DNA of 64,000 bases from Hexactinellida sp. DTS-2022 (lineage: Eukaryota > Porifera > Hexactinellida), in the NCBI GenBank assembly GCA_028753945.1, contig JAPNXP010000001.1, forward strand, positions 6,128,501 to 6,192,500, given 5' to 3'. Within the stretch, counting starts at the first letter, position 1. Every line of letters starts with the position of its first letter. Made by a program: the position numbers and the translations under genes. Under the pieces are notes generated by a model. It was not told where the DNA came from. It worked only from the letters and a program-made list of their open reading frames with translations, and made no database searches. This document shows, piece after piece, positions 34,339 to 46,414 of the stretch.

Positions 34339-34770
34339 TTAGTCATAATCTCTATTCCAAAAGCACATAACTATATTCACAACTGTGGTTATAATGCAGG
34401 CCGACTAGGAATATAAATTAGTCTTCAACGGTCCGCAAAAGTACCTCTCTATTGTAACAACTGTGCATATTATGCTCCAATTAAGAAGTATACATCAGTC
34501 TTAGACGTTGCGCTAAAGTACCTCTCAATAATAACAACTGTGCTTATTATGCTCCCCAACTATAAAGAATATACATTAGCATAGACGTTGCCCAAAATTA
34601 CCTCTCTATAATAACAACTGTGCATATTATGCTACCCGAATAAGAAAGATACATTAGTCTTATATAAACTATGTGCAAAAGCACCAGTCAGTATTAACAA
34701 CTGTGCCTATAATGCAGGCCGACTAAGATTATAAATTATTCTTAGACAGAGCGCAAAAGTGCCTCTCTAT
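34339..34770 (+). repeat. 78 bp satellite, block 2
   Basis: Resumes in register after the Helitron and ends at the MITE duplication CTCTCTAT (34763-34770). Confidence 0.93.
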
Positions 34771-35071
34771 CAGTGCTCGACAAATTAGGTGGTTTGGTGG
34801 CGTTAGCCACCAAAAATCTTTCTTAGGCCACCAAATTTAAACTTTGGTTGCTTAACTAATCCACCATTAATTGTGGAATTATTTGATGTTGTGTAGGTTA
34901 AATTGTTCGTTGAATTATTGGTTATGAATATTAGTGTTGTTTTACGGCATCAAAAGTTTGTCAAGCCATCAGTGGTTTGTTAAACCGGCCGTTGATTATT
35001 CTTTAGCCACCAGAAAAAGTGAGATGGTGGTTTAATTAGCCACGATCTAAATTTCATTTTGTCGAGCACTG
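34771..35071. mobile_element. hAT-type MITE, 301 bp, TSD CTCTCTAT
   Basis: Inverted ends CAGTGCTCGACAAA are flanked by a perfect 8 bp duplication CTCTCTAT inside a satellite monomer (34763-34770, 35072-35079). The interior is noncoding, with GCCACCAAA / TTTGGTGGC pairs. Confidence 0.95.
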
Positions 35072-36093
35072 CTCTCTATTATAACAACTGAACTAATTAT
35101 GCTCCCCTACTTAAAAATATACATTAGTCTTACAAGGTGCGCAAAAGTACCTCTCTATAAAAACAACTGTGCATAATATGCCCCCAACTATTAAATAGAG
35201 ATTAGTCAAAGACTTTGCGCAAAAGTACATCTCTATGAAAACAACTGTCCTTATTATGCTCCACTAATAAAATATACATTAGTCTTAGACGGTGCATAAA
35301 AGTAGTTCTCTATAATAACATCTGTGCATATTATGCTGCCATACTAAGAATATATGACTTAGATGATGCGCATACTAAGCACCTATCTATAATATCAACT
35401 GTCCATATTATGCTGCCCGAAAAAGAAATATACATTAGTCATAAACTATATGCAAAAGAAGTATCTATATTCACAACTCTGCTCATAATGCAGGCCGACC
35501 AGGAATATACATTTGTCTAATACGGTGCGCAAAAGTACCTCTCTATGATATCAACTGTCCATATTATGCTCCCCTACTAAAGAATATACATTAGACATAG
35601 ACGGTGCCCAAATTACCTCTTATAATAATAACTGTACATTTTATGCTGCACGACTAGGAAATATAAATTAGTCATAAACTCTGTGCAAAAGTAGTATCTA
35701 TATTAACAACTGTGCTTAAATGCTCCCCTACTAAGAAATATACATTAGTCTTAAACGGTGCACAAAAGTAGTTCTCTATAATAACAACTGTGCTCCTTAT
35801 GCTGCCCTACTAAGAAAAATACATGAATCATAAACGGAGCGCAAAAGTACCTCTCTATAATACCAACTGTCCTTAATATGCAAATCGGAAAAGAAATATA
35901 CATTAGTCATAGACAGTGCCAAAAAGAATCACTTTATAATAACAACTGTGCTTAAAATGCAACTCGAATATGAATATACATTAGTCTAATATGGTGCTCT
36001 AAAGTACCTCGCTATAATATCAACTGTGCTTAATATGCTCCCCAAATAAGAATATAAATTTGTCAAATATGGTGCGCAAAATTGCCTATCTTT
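35072..36093 (+). repeat. 78 bp satellite, block 3
   Basis: About thirteen diverged monomers between two MITEs. Confidence 0.93.
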
Positions 36094-36506
36094 TAGGGCT
36101 GAAACGAATATACCGAATATTCGAATATTCGTTCGAAATGATTGAACGAATATTCGTTCGTTTGCAAACGAATATTCGTTATGAAACGAATATTCGTTTA
36201 GACGAATATTAGAATGAAACGGATATTCGTTGACTAATTTTGGACAACAACAAGACTTTTGTATAGCTAAGAGATATCGTAATTATAAATTCCCACTTAA
36301 ACTAGCTGATTATTAGTTAATTTGTGTATAATACACTTCGTAACTATTATTATACCATTGTAACATCATCAAAAACCTATTTTCCAATGTATTTTGTCTC
36401 GAGAAATTGATTTAATGCTTAGTCATCCAAACGAACGAATATTCGAATATTCGTTCGTTTAGAAAAAGGTTCGTTCGTTAGATTTCGAATATTGGTTTCA
36501 GCCCTA
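36094..36506. mobile_element. hAT-type MITE, 413 bp, second copy
   Basis: Same ends and same length as 26386-26798. The flanking 8 bp CTATCTTT / CTATCTAT differ at one base, at the same position of the satellite monomer as the 301 bp MITE. Confidence 0.9.
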
Positions 36507-37107
36507 CTATCTATGATAACATCTGTGCATATTAATCTGCCCTACAAAGAAATATACATTAGTCATAGACGGTGCCCAAAATTTACTCTCTATAATAACA
36601 CATTTGATTATTATGCAGCCCGACTAAGAAATATAATTACTATTAGAAGGTGCCCTAAAAAACCTTAACGTAAATATTAAATGTGCATAATATGCTGCCC
36701 TACTGAGAAATATACAATAGTTATAAACGGTGCGTATTTACCTATCTCTAATAACACATGTGCTTATTATGCTGTCCGACTAGAAATATATATTAGTCAT
36801 AAACAATGCCCAAAAGAACCTCTAAAAATATTAACTGTGCGTATTATGCTGCCCGAATAAGAATATACATTACTCATAAACTCTTTGCAAAAGCACCTAT
36901 TTAGATTAACAACTTTGCTTATGATGCAGCGCGTCTAAAAATATACATTGGTCTTAGACGGCGCGCAAAAGTGCCTCTCTATTATAACAACTGTCCTTAT
37001 TATGCTCCAATACAAAATATACATTAGTCATAGACGGTTCCCTAAAGTAGTTCTATATAATAACATCTGTGCATATTATGCGCCCCTACTAAGAATATAC
37101 ATTAGAC
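36507..37107 (+). repeat. 78 bp satellite, block 4
   Basis: Ends in the P-B2 target duplication ATTAGAC (37101-37107). Confidence 0.93.
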
Positions 37108-38464
37108 CATAGCCTACTGTACATAAGGCCTCACAGTAAATATGAAATCTAGACCTGGGATGCGGTCGCCGCCGGGTAACGAAATTGCAATTTTTTATCA
37201 AAATTAGTGACATTCCGCTTAAAAACAGATATTCCGGTGAATAGCAGTCGATATATATCGAAAAATATGCATATTAGCCACAAAGCTAATTTTAGAATTT
37301 TGTGTTGTTATTCACCCATAATATAAATAAGTGGTTTATGGTATATAACATACATAGCAAATTTATACTTTTAAACGCTCTACTGCTAAATAATCCATCT
37401 TGTTATTTATTTATGTCATTCCCATTAGTACAATACCCCTACAGAGCCCATTTCCCTATAATTAATTAACCTTATAATTTGATTTATGCTACTACCATTA
37501 ATTTATTAGTTTTTTTCTAGCGATGCCCAACAGTTGTGCCGTTTTCGGATGCAAAATCAACTACGACGATCATCGTGTCCCAGTGTTTAAACTACCTACG
37601 AAACCATATGACCTAAGACACAGATGGATTCAGGTTCTTCAAAAAGACGATTTACAATCATTCAAGGGGGTTTTCGTGTGTGAAAATCATTTTTTCCAGT
37701 AGGATGTTGAGTATACTCACCAAGTTCCAAACGGAGATGGTGCTTATCGTGAAATTCCAAGAGTCAACCCAAAGCTAATAGATGATGCCGTTCCAGTTTT
37801 TCTAGCAAGACACCCTTCAATCTATTAGCTCCAAAAAGAGCAGATCTGTGTCACCTACCTCAAAAGATGAGGAAATGTTCAATGAAGCATTAACACTTAG
37901 CCTGGCATCTGAGAGCAAAGAGAAAGAGAAATATCAGATCAATTGTTTCCAGGATATCAAAGCTAAGTTACATTTGCTTACCCTACCTAAAACATGTTCA
38001 TATGGTACACAGATGATCATAGTATAATTTATATGCTGCCTCTACTGACAGAACACAATATCATTGTCAACACCCATATATTAGTGTCCTTCGATTTGTC
38101 AGTTTGAGCTTATGGTAATGGAGAAATTTTACCAACTCCAATTTGCTCAATTAGCGATATACGACTCCTTGAATCAATTCTCTGTGAGATTTCTATATCC
38201 CCTCGTCCTGTTCTGTCCACAGAATCTGTTTCAAAGACCGTTAATGAGACTTTATCTTTAGCGAAGGACAATATCCAACTACTCATTAACAAATTACTTT
38301 CATCTAATGGTGAGTTAGAGTTTAATTAACTGATTCCCTCGAAATATCCAGGCTTCAATTCATCCAATGTCAGCTTGAAAACAGTATTGTACCCAAAACA
38401 GGCGGAGGTACAACATCCTCACACAGGTTATGGCACTTAAAGCACATTTAATTGGGTAGCTGGA

Positions 38465-38680
38465 ATTTGTCCTAAAATAACTAGGGAATTTGTCCTAAAT
38501 CTATAGTATCGGAATTTGTCCTAAAGAAATTCCGAGTTCGGAATTTGTCCTAATTCTAAATTATGAGTTTGTCCTAAAGAAATTAGGAGTTCGGAATTTG
38601 TCCTAATTCTAAATTATGAGTTTGTCCTAAAGAAATTCCGAGTAGGAATTTGTCCTAAGTTAAATCGGATCTTGAAATTT
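38465..38680 (+). repeat. Tandem subrepeats at the MULE left end
   Basis: About seven units of GGAATTTGTCCTAAAGAAAT and shorter variants, some 28 bp each. They recur inverted at 45025-45228. Tandem units inside long TIRs are common in MULEs and are candidate transposase-binding arrays. Confidence 0.9.
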
Positions 38681-39496
38681 GTCTTCCCAGTATTTCATAA
38701 CTGCAAAAAATAACGGATACACTAGGAATATTTACACTACCCCTCCAAAAGTTTTCGTAGACACAACCACGTTTACCATTTGAACTAGTGCAAAATGATT
38801 TTATTTAGGAAAGAGATTGCCCTTCACGACAAGATGTGTATACTAAATGATAAATATACTGTTAAATCTAGTAGTAATAAAGGACAGTGATAATAGAGGT
38901 AGTGACATAAGAGCAGTTAACGAATAGAAATTGCAAAATCACTGAAAAACTTAAAGCACGCAATTTATTTACCTCTGCAAATAGGGCAATCAGCTTTCAT
39001 GCTCAGTAAGCGATTTGCACATGTTTGACAAAATCCTCCATGCACGAATCATCTTACAAGAGTGCATAATTTTCTGATCTAGGCAACAGATATACGTGAC
39101 ATTTTTCAGAATGTTCGTCTTCGTTATCTGTTGAAACATCTAAAGAATCCTCCAAAGTGTTGGATATTTTTGAAGACATATGACCACTTCCGAGGTCTTC
39201 GCGACCTATAGTTAATGTAATTGCATCTAGATATTCTAATTCGCTAAATGATCTATTCAAATATTTTCTTTAGCAAAATTTCTCCGATCTGTTTTCGTCT
39301 TTGTATAAGAATTAGGTCCTCTAGTAGTATCAAGGCCTTCCATTAATCTTTGCAATTCAATGTCATTATCAGAGATCACATCAATTAAACTTGCCATAAA
39401 TTTCCAGATATTGCGATGATGTACTTTTATATAAGATTTCAACGATTTATGATAAGACTCGGCTCCATTATTTGTTGCCTTTTCATAGTAAATAAA

Positions 39497-39614
39497 ATCC
39501 AAAATAGAAGCTGTGCCGACGCATGTTCCTTTGGTGGCACAATATTTTGTTGGTTGTTTATTGATAGTGCCTCCAAAGGAGCATGCTGTCGGCACAGGCT
39601 GCAATTTTGGATTT
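39497..39614. mobile_element. 118 bp foldback element, copy 1
   Basis: Ends AATCCAAAAT and ATTTTGGATT, with long inner complementary arms: GTGCCGACGCATGTTCCTTTGG against its reverse. Two more copies of equal length at 41360 and 42210. It overlaps the apparent start of the MULE C-terminal ORF, whose first 40 or so codons are therefore not MULE. Confidence 0.85.
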
Positions 39615-39891
39615 CTATCCGCCATGTCTTCATCACTATGAAGGTGTTAAATTATTTAAGAGAGGTGTTTCAAAAGGCAACGACCCTTAGTGAGTTGGTA
39701 GTTTCGTTTTAGCTCACTTCATTTCAAAGATATTCAAATTTCAGTAGAATATAATAAGTGATGAGTCAACATTTTTTATATGAGTGTTTGGTGATACACA
39801 ACACCAACCAACTCATTCGAAACATATTATTCACAAAATTGTAAAAACACATTTTTTTGACGATGTCATCATCACCTCAAGGTGTCAAAAC

Positions 39892-40491
39892 CAGGGAATG
39901 AAAGGTTCACGAACGAACTTATTGAACTTGAACTGAACGAACTGAACGAAGGGCTTTTAAGGAATTCACGGTGAACGAACTGAACGAACGCCAACGGTTT
40001 CCGAACGGCAATTGAACGAACTGAATTGAACGAATTGAACGGATTGAACGGATTGAACGAACTGAACTGGACAAACTAAACTGAATAAAGATAAATTATA
40101 AATATTGATTTATTAAATATAATACGTGAATGCAAAAGTGGTAATTACAGACACCCTAGTGGACTCATGTCTCTTAGCTTAGTTCTAGCTTCTTAACCTG
40201 AATTTCAATAACAGTATGGAAGATCGACAGTCTATCATAAACGGAATAGTTCGACCCACTCACTGTACACTGAACGAACGGAACTAAAGGAATTGAACGG
40301 ATTGTTCGAACTGGGCGAACAGAATGAACGGATTGAACGGATTGAACGAACGCGGGTTAGCCCATGAATGAACTGAACGAACACTAGAGGAGCTGAAGTT
40401 AGGAGAAGAACTTGAACGAACTGAACGTGCGTTCATTTGAGATGAACTGAATTGCGTCAATTCTGTCCGTTCGTGAACCTTTCATTCCCTG
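39892..40491. mobile_element. hAT-type MITE, 600 bp, GAACGAACT-rich, TSD GTCAAAAC
   Basis: Inverted ends CAGGGAATGAAAGGTTCACG are flanked by a perfect 8 bp duplication GTCAAAAC (39884-39891, 40492-40499). The inside is dense in TGAACGAACTGAACG units, reversed in the second half. A relative of 549 bp lies at 57672. Confidence 0.95.
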
Positions 40492-41359
40492 GTCAAAACC
40501 CATTTGTAGAGGTGTTACGTTGCACAAGGATCAATTGATAAATTTGAAATTTGTTCCTATCTTCTATAATCTCTGAGATTAACGATATTTAATTAATTAG
40601 TTTAAATAATTATAAATTAATTAGTTTGAATGATTATTAATATTATTTATAATATAACACCAATTTCAATGTTAATTTACAATAATTAAATTAAATTATT
40701 TTGCCATAAATAATTAATTAATTAATTTGGCTATCAAATTTCAATTCCGCACACTCGATAACCCCAATAATCTAATTGGAACAGTCTCTATAAGTTAAAG
40801 ACAGAGCGATTAATTATGTCAGTGGATCCATTGTGCAGAATATTCACGCAGAAGTAAATATAATCACATAACCTGTCGTTGTTAAGGAGAGTAATATCTT
40901 AGTTTTCAATTAGAAAATAGAAGCCTACTCGATCTCACAAGTTGAATCAATATAATTATCGCAAGTTTAAACAATAGTGCAAGATTTAACAAGTTGAATC
41001 AATATATTTATTACAAGTTGAAATAATGGAATTAGATTTAACAGTTTTACTGAAATGGAGGTGTGGGTAAACAAAGAAATTTAAAACCCGATTTGTGGCA
41101 AAAATTAACGCAAAGTTTACTATTTTGATTTTCCAAAAGGTGTAAAATTAAATTAGCTATCCAATGTGAAAATTTTCTCAAATTGACAAGGTATGATTTC
41201 ATGTAATAGCCATAATTTGTTTAAATAGGTGTTAAAATTAGTTGATCAAAAATCGTAACCCCAGGTGCAAATTAGACGGTCACTCCGACCTGCATGCCAA
41301 GTTTCAGCCTCCAATGTATACAGGTGTGGCCAGGGCATCGTCTACGGAGAAATAATAAA

Positions 41360-41477
41360 AAATCCAAAATTGCAGCTGTGCCGATCATGTTCCTTTGGTG
41401 GCACTGTATTTTGTTGGTGGGTTATTGATAGTAAATCCAAAAGAACATGCTGTCAGCACATATGCAATTTTGGATTT
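41360..41477. mobile_element. 118 bp foldback element, copy 2
   Basis: Same ends and length as 39497-39614, with scattered differences. Confidence 0.85.
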
Positions 41478-42209
41478 TTTTTCGCCAAGTCATCAACGCC
41501 TCAAGGGGTCATGATCCATTTGTTAATTGATCCGAGCCACAAGGAACGGTAGATAAATTTGAAGTTTGTTTCTATCATAAACAATCTTGAGTTTAGTGCC
41601 ATTCATTCATGATGAATTGATAATAAATAATATTATTAGTTAATTTTTTTAGCAATGTTATCCGCGGTTGAGTTGAATTAAGTCAACAAAATCCTTATAA
41701 TATATTATTTTATTTAATCCATTGTCTAGTAATACTACAATTAAATAGAAGCCAGCTGCAATTTCTAAGTTAAATCAATATATTATCGCAAGTTGAAAGA
41801 ATAGAGTAGGATTTAACAAGTTAAATCAATATAATTATTACAAGTTGAAACAATGTAATTAGATTTTACAGTTTTACTAAATAGAAGTGTGAGTAAACAA
41901 AGAAATTTTAACCCCCATTTGTAGCAGAAATTAAACCCATTATTGATAGATTTCTTCATACATCAGACGCAGAATTTTATGGTGAATCCATATGTGAAAT
42001 ACAATTTGGGGATTTATTAGTTATGGACCAGACAAATTTTGAAAGGTGTTAAAGATGCATCCAAAATTTGTTAATCAAAAATCGTAACCCCAGGTGCAAA
42101 TTAATCGTCGACTCCGAACCTACATGGCAAGTTCCAGCCCATCAACTATAAAGCTCTGGCAAGGGCACCGTCGTCTACGGAGAAAAAATAATATAAATAA
42201 TAATAAAAA

Positions 42210-42327
42210 AATCCAAAATTGCAGCCTGTGCCGACGCATGTTCCTTTTGTTGCACTATATTTTGGTGGTGGTTTATTTATAGTGCCTCCAAAGGATCATG
42301 CTGTCGTCACAGCTGCAATTTTGGATT
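42210..42327. mobile_element. 118 bp foldback element, copy 3
   Basis: Same ends and length as 39497-39614, with scattered differences. Confidence 0.85.
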
Positions 42328-43659
42328 TTTTCGCCATCTTATGAACGTCTCATAGTGTTTAGACTCATCTATCAAGTTGTATGGTACAAAAGAACGATTG
42401 TTGATTTTAAATTATTTCTATCTTGAACCACCTTGAGTTTAATGCCATTCATTCATTATGTATAGATAATAATTTATATAAATAGTTAATTATTTGAGCA
42501 ATGTTATCCACTGTGATTTGAGTTAAGTAAACAAATTCCCAATATAATTTACTTTGCTTTAATCCATTGAATATTAATATACTGTGAAAAATTGGAAATA
42601 AGCATACTTGTTTACTTAGAATGACAAAAGGATTAAGTTTATATTACCAATATAAATGCGTTATAATTATCCCCCCCCCTATCACTCTAATACAATTCGG
42701 ACACCAAACACGCACACAGACTAATAGTCATTTAATAGATATTCCATTTCATTAATCCATTGTTTGTATATCTGTCATCGTTTTAAAATTGAAATCAGCA
42801 TACTCGCTTACTTTGAATGATATATGGGTATTAAGTTTATATTCCCATTATAAATGCGTTATAAACCCCCCTTACACTCTAATACATTTCGGGCACCAAG
42901 CATACACATAGACAAATATTTATACAAATAGATATTCCATCTCATTAATCCAATGTTTGAATATCAGAATCGTTCTGAAATTGAATAACTGTTGAGTTAA
43001 ATTGAATTTTCTTATAGGAGAAAACTTTAATACAACTATTGTATTAGAAATCGATTTATATAGTAGCAGCTATTGAATCAAATTGAATTATTCATATACA
43101 CTAGAATACTTTATTGTAACTATGATATCAGAAATTGATTTGTATAGTAATAGCTATTGAATGTAAATTAACTATTCATATATTCTAGAATTCTTTATTG
43201 TAATTATGATATCAACAATAACTTGAATCGAAATAACACTGAATCTAATTGAATTATTCATAAATATAGTTATTCATTGAAACCACGAAATAATTGCATA
43301 ATTGAATATTAATGAATTTATGATTTTAGAAAGTTAAGGGTGAATTGTGGCAACTTTGAGCCTAATTATTGGGAAAATGAGGACAGATTAAAAAAATCGT
43401 GAAGATCTATCAGTTGCAAAATACTTTTCAGATACTAATGATTCTAAATTTTTTCTTGTTATTGCATTTATTTTCTTATGGGACAAAAAAAGCTAAAAGT
43501 CCCGTTAAAAATTTTCCCAAGTCGAAATTAATAAATCGTATTCCCAGGTGCACATCTGTGACCCATGAGACACATATTCTGAAAATTTTGGCTCTTAGTT
43601 AATAAAACTCTGGTCAGTAGAGAGGCTACGGACCAATAACAATAATAATATTAATTACC

Positions 43660-43835
43660 AAAGCACTAAGACCAATACTGGGGCACTATACTATAGTATA
43701 GTCGGCACAGTAATAAAGGCAGAGATTCCAATACTGGGCCACTATACTATAGTATAGTCGGCACAGTAATAATAATATTAAAGGCAGTAAGATTAGAACT
43801 GGCCCAATATACTATAGTATAGTCGGCACAGTAAA
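43660..43835. repeat. Tandem palindromic repeat, three units
   Basis: Three units end in CTATACTATAGTATAGTCGG then CACAGTAA (about 43685, 43740, 43805), each with a perfect 16 bp palindrome CTATACTATAGTATAG. It abuts the MULE core at about 43830, suggesting it belongs to the insertion that split the gene. Confidence 0.8.
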
Positions 43836-46414
43836 AACTGACAGGTTAGCGTTCCCATTTATCCAGAATTTGTTAAAATAACTCTTAAATTTATGGACAA
43901 GTTCTTTTTCCGAATCTAATATGTCAGCTAATGGTATGTCTAAAGACAGATAAGTATGCTGTATATGTTCTTCCGGAAGGAATGGTAATGCCATTAGTTT
44001 ACGAATCCAAATTCTAAATAATTGAACCAACACCCAATAATTGTGGCCGAGGGAAATATATCAGTCAGAGCATTCCTTGGAGCTTGCTCAAAATCCCTCT
44101 ATGGCAAACGTTGGATTGAATCCCGGTATTAATATCCGAATTGTTATCATAACAGCTCTATATAGTTTCTCAGTCTTTCCAGTCATCAGAATATGTAACC
44201 CAGGAAGAGAACGGCCTTTAACATTAATAAAAATGGTAAATAGTTGATAAATGAGTCTTGGGACAACTTTAAATGTTCCGTCGAATTGAATATGTGATGT
44301 ATCCTTTAGTATATTAATCACATGGTTTGAACCGAAAACAAATGCCATCTGATCGGCATCTATAACCGTTTGTAAATGGTAATCAAAATACTGAGATTCT
44401 TGTAATAGTATATCAAATTCTTGAACTGATACGGGTAGTTTTGGCTGTAGGGTTCTCCTTCTTTAGTACATGGAGCTTCCTGAGCTTCTAAACGTTACAG
44501 AAGAAGCTCCATCAGATTCTCGACATGTTTCGTTAAATATTTCTCGAAGATTGGCTGTAGATACCTCAGCTTTGCGTATATTTGAATTACTGAGAATAAT
44601 TTTCTTAACATTATAAGAGGCAGTATCGTGATTGTGAATATGTGTTAAATTATTAAATTTGTTGCTTTGTCAATCTTACCAATACATGGGCACGAGTTCG
44701 TCCTAAATAATGCACATTTAATATATATTGAACCTTCACATTCTCTCGCTTCTACATAGCGGAATCCTTCACTTTCATAATTTTTCGAATTTAACTTTTT
44801 ACCTTCAACGATACTATATTAAATGAAAACGAAAGATTGCGAAATAACAAATGAATAATTTGTCATAATGCTAGTCAAAGAATGCTTTATACGTTAAGTG
44901 TGCATTGTTGAATTCCTAACATAGGCTGTAATTTCATTTGTCGAGAGTACTAAGCAACCAATCAGTTATTTGTGTTCCAATAGTTATTTTACAATATAGA
45001 CAAGTACAGCTGCAATTTTGGATTTTTTTAGGACAAATTCACAACTCAGTTTTTTTTAGGACAAATTCCGAACTCGGATTCTTTTTAGGACAAATTCCAA
45101 ATAATTGTTTAGGACAAATTCCGAGGTCGGAATTTCTTTAGGACAAATTCAGACATTGGGCATGGGACAAATTCCGAACTCAGAATTTAGGACAAATTCC
45201 AAAGCTGGGTAGGACAAATTCCGACTTCCCATTTAATTTCACCAGCATGTTATTAGTATCTTCAACAAATGGCTTGTCTATCTATGCCTCATGTCAACAC
45301 TTGGAGATGTTGTATTCTTCATTCGGACTTGAGTGTGAATTCTTTCCTTTCCTCAAGCAAGCGACAAATTCTTTCACTGAAGCTGAGAAACATATCGTTA
45401 TGCAAATGGACGAAATTCACGTAAAATCTGATGTCACATATAAAGGAGGCAATATATATGGTTCTAGTCTAAGCCCAGAAGATCCAATAAAGACTGTATT
45501 CGCTATTATGGCATCTTGTCTCCAGAAAAAATGGTCTACTATAGTTCGTCTATTACCATGTACCTCTCTTTCCGCTGAGAAGAAATTCCCCATCATACTC
45601 GCTTGTATTAAAGATATCGAAACTTGTGGTTTATGTGTGGATGTAATCTCAACAGATAACTATCCTCTTAACGTAAGTTATTCAAACAATTCTCTCCTGT
45701 TGGTAATCTTGAAACATGTGAACCTCATCCTTGTGTTCCTAACAGGCCTCTGTATCTATCTTTCGATTTCGTCCATATTTTGAAATCTGTACGAAACAAT
45801 TGGCTAAATCTGAAGTCCAGTTATAAGTTTTTTTCTAACCCGATTTTGACACTATTCGATTTTATTATTGTTCATTTCCTTTAAAGGTGTCCTGCGCTTC
45901 TTTCCAAGATGTACGCGCCCTTTATAGCTCAGAGAAGGAGAGTCTTGCAAAATTAGCCCCGTGGTTGACATTTAAATCATGTTATCCTTCTGTATTGGAA
46001 CGCCAAAATGTCAAATTAGTCCTGAAAGTAATCCATGAGTCCACGATTGCTGCTCTAGCTCTCCAAAATGATCAACGTTGCAGTGAGTTGAAAACAAACA
46101 CCTCTTGTTAAGTAAAATTCTACTCACGTTATGGAACATGTTTAATGTAAATGTTCCATATAAGCATATTCGTTTAAATGATTCTTCATGTCGCCCTTTC
46201 ACAGTTAATGATGAACGCTTTATCTTTTTAACCAGGATAGTAAATTGGCTAGACTTGGGAATCACACTCTTTGAAAGATGGCAAATTGAACAGGCAAACT
46301 TTTACAAGCTTAAGTCACGCGTGCATTGTACTCCCTCAAATAGTTTATTATCTAACTGGACAATGTGGATATGATTACATTTTAACACTTTTCTTACAGA
46401 CAGATCCACTAGAG

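Larger units (their letters stand above)
40492..43650. repeat. Noncoding repeats, about 0.85-1.0 kb period, inside the MULE
   Basis: Three stretches share order and sequence: ...CATTTGT..., AT-rich, ACAAGTTGAATCAATATAAT-like lines (40950-41040, 41790-41870), GTGAGTAAACAAAG, AATCGTAACCCCAGGTGC (41251, 42075) and the 118 bp foldback (41360, 42210). The comparable points are near 39870, 41493 and 42338. This looks like a partial tandem amplification. 42590-43330 is AT-rich; two reversed pieces there (42590-42720, 42770-42950) resemble the Helitron-like piece at 61451. No gene. Confidence 0.65.
38965..44770 (-). pseudogene. MULE transposase with FLYWCH finger and RING-like C-terminus
   Basis: Read on the minus strand. 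About 44770-44600: a Cys-Cys...His-X-His stretch (ECEGSIYIKCALFRT, then HIHNHD), like a FLYWCH zinc finger. 44348-43812: the MULE core, IQFDGTFKVVPRLIYQLFTI with the first catalytic Asp in DGTFK, then LPGLHILMTGKTEKLY. 39625-39257, after a 4.2 kb interruption: NNGAESYHKSLKSYI and HHRNIWKFM, the usual MULE end with its His. 39256-38965: NRSFSELEYLD, acidic linker, then KCHVYLLP and, one frame over, HGGFCQTCANRLL and CPICRGK, a RING-HC-like end. Frame breaks near 39260 and 39045 and the stops make it a relic. The RING is unusual for a MULE. Confidence 0.75.
38454..45230 (-). mobile_element. MULE-type transposon, about 6.8 kb, TSD ATTTAATT
   Basis: The ends GGGTAGCTGGAATTTGTCC and GGGAAGTCGGAATTTGTCC are inverted. 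They are flanked by ATTTAATT (38446-38453, 45231-45238; a preceding C also matches, so 8 or 9 bp). The ends are built of tandem AATTTGTCCTAAA-type units, at 38465-38680 and, reversed, 45025-45228. P-C shows the uninterrupted target (ACATCTAATTTC, about 58553). It encodes a FLYWCH/MULE transposase on the minus strand. It holds a hAT MITE, three foldback units and tandem palindromes between 39.5 and 43.8 kb. Confidence 0.88.

Noticed and set aside
39416-41552. ORFs containing CSFGGT (39416, 39439, 41265, 42094)
   Set aside because: These are translations of the 118 bp foldback copies; the shared peptide follows the repeat and not a gene.
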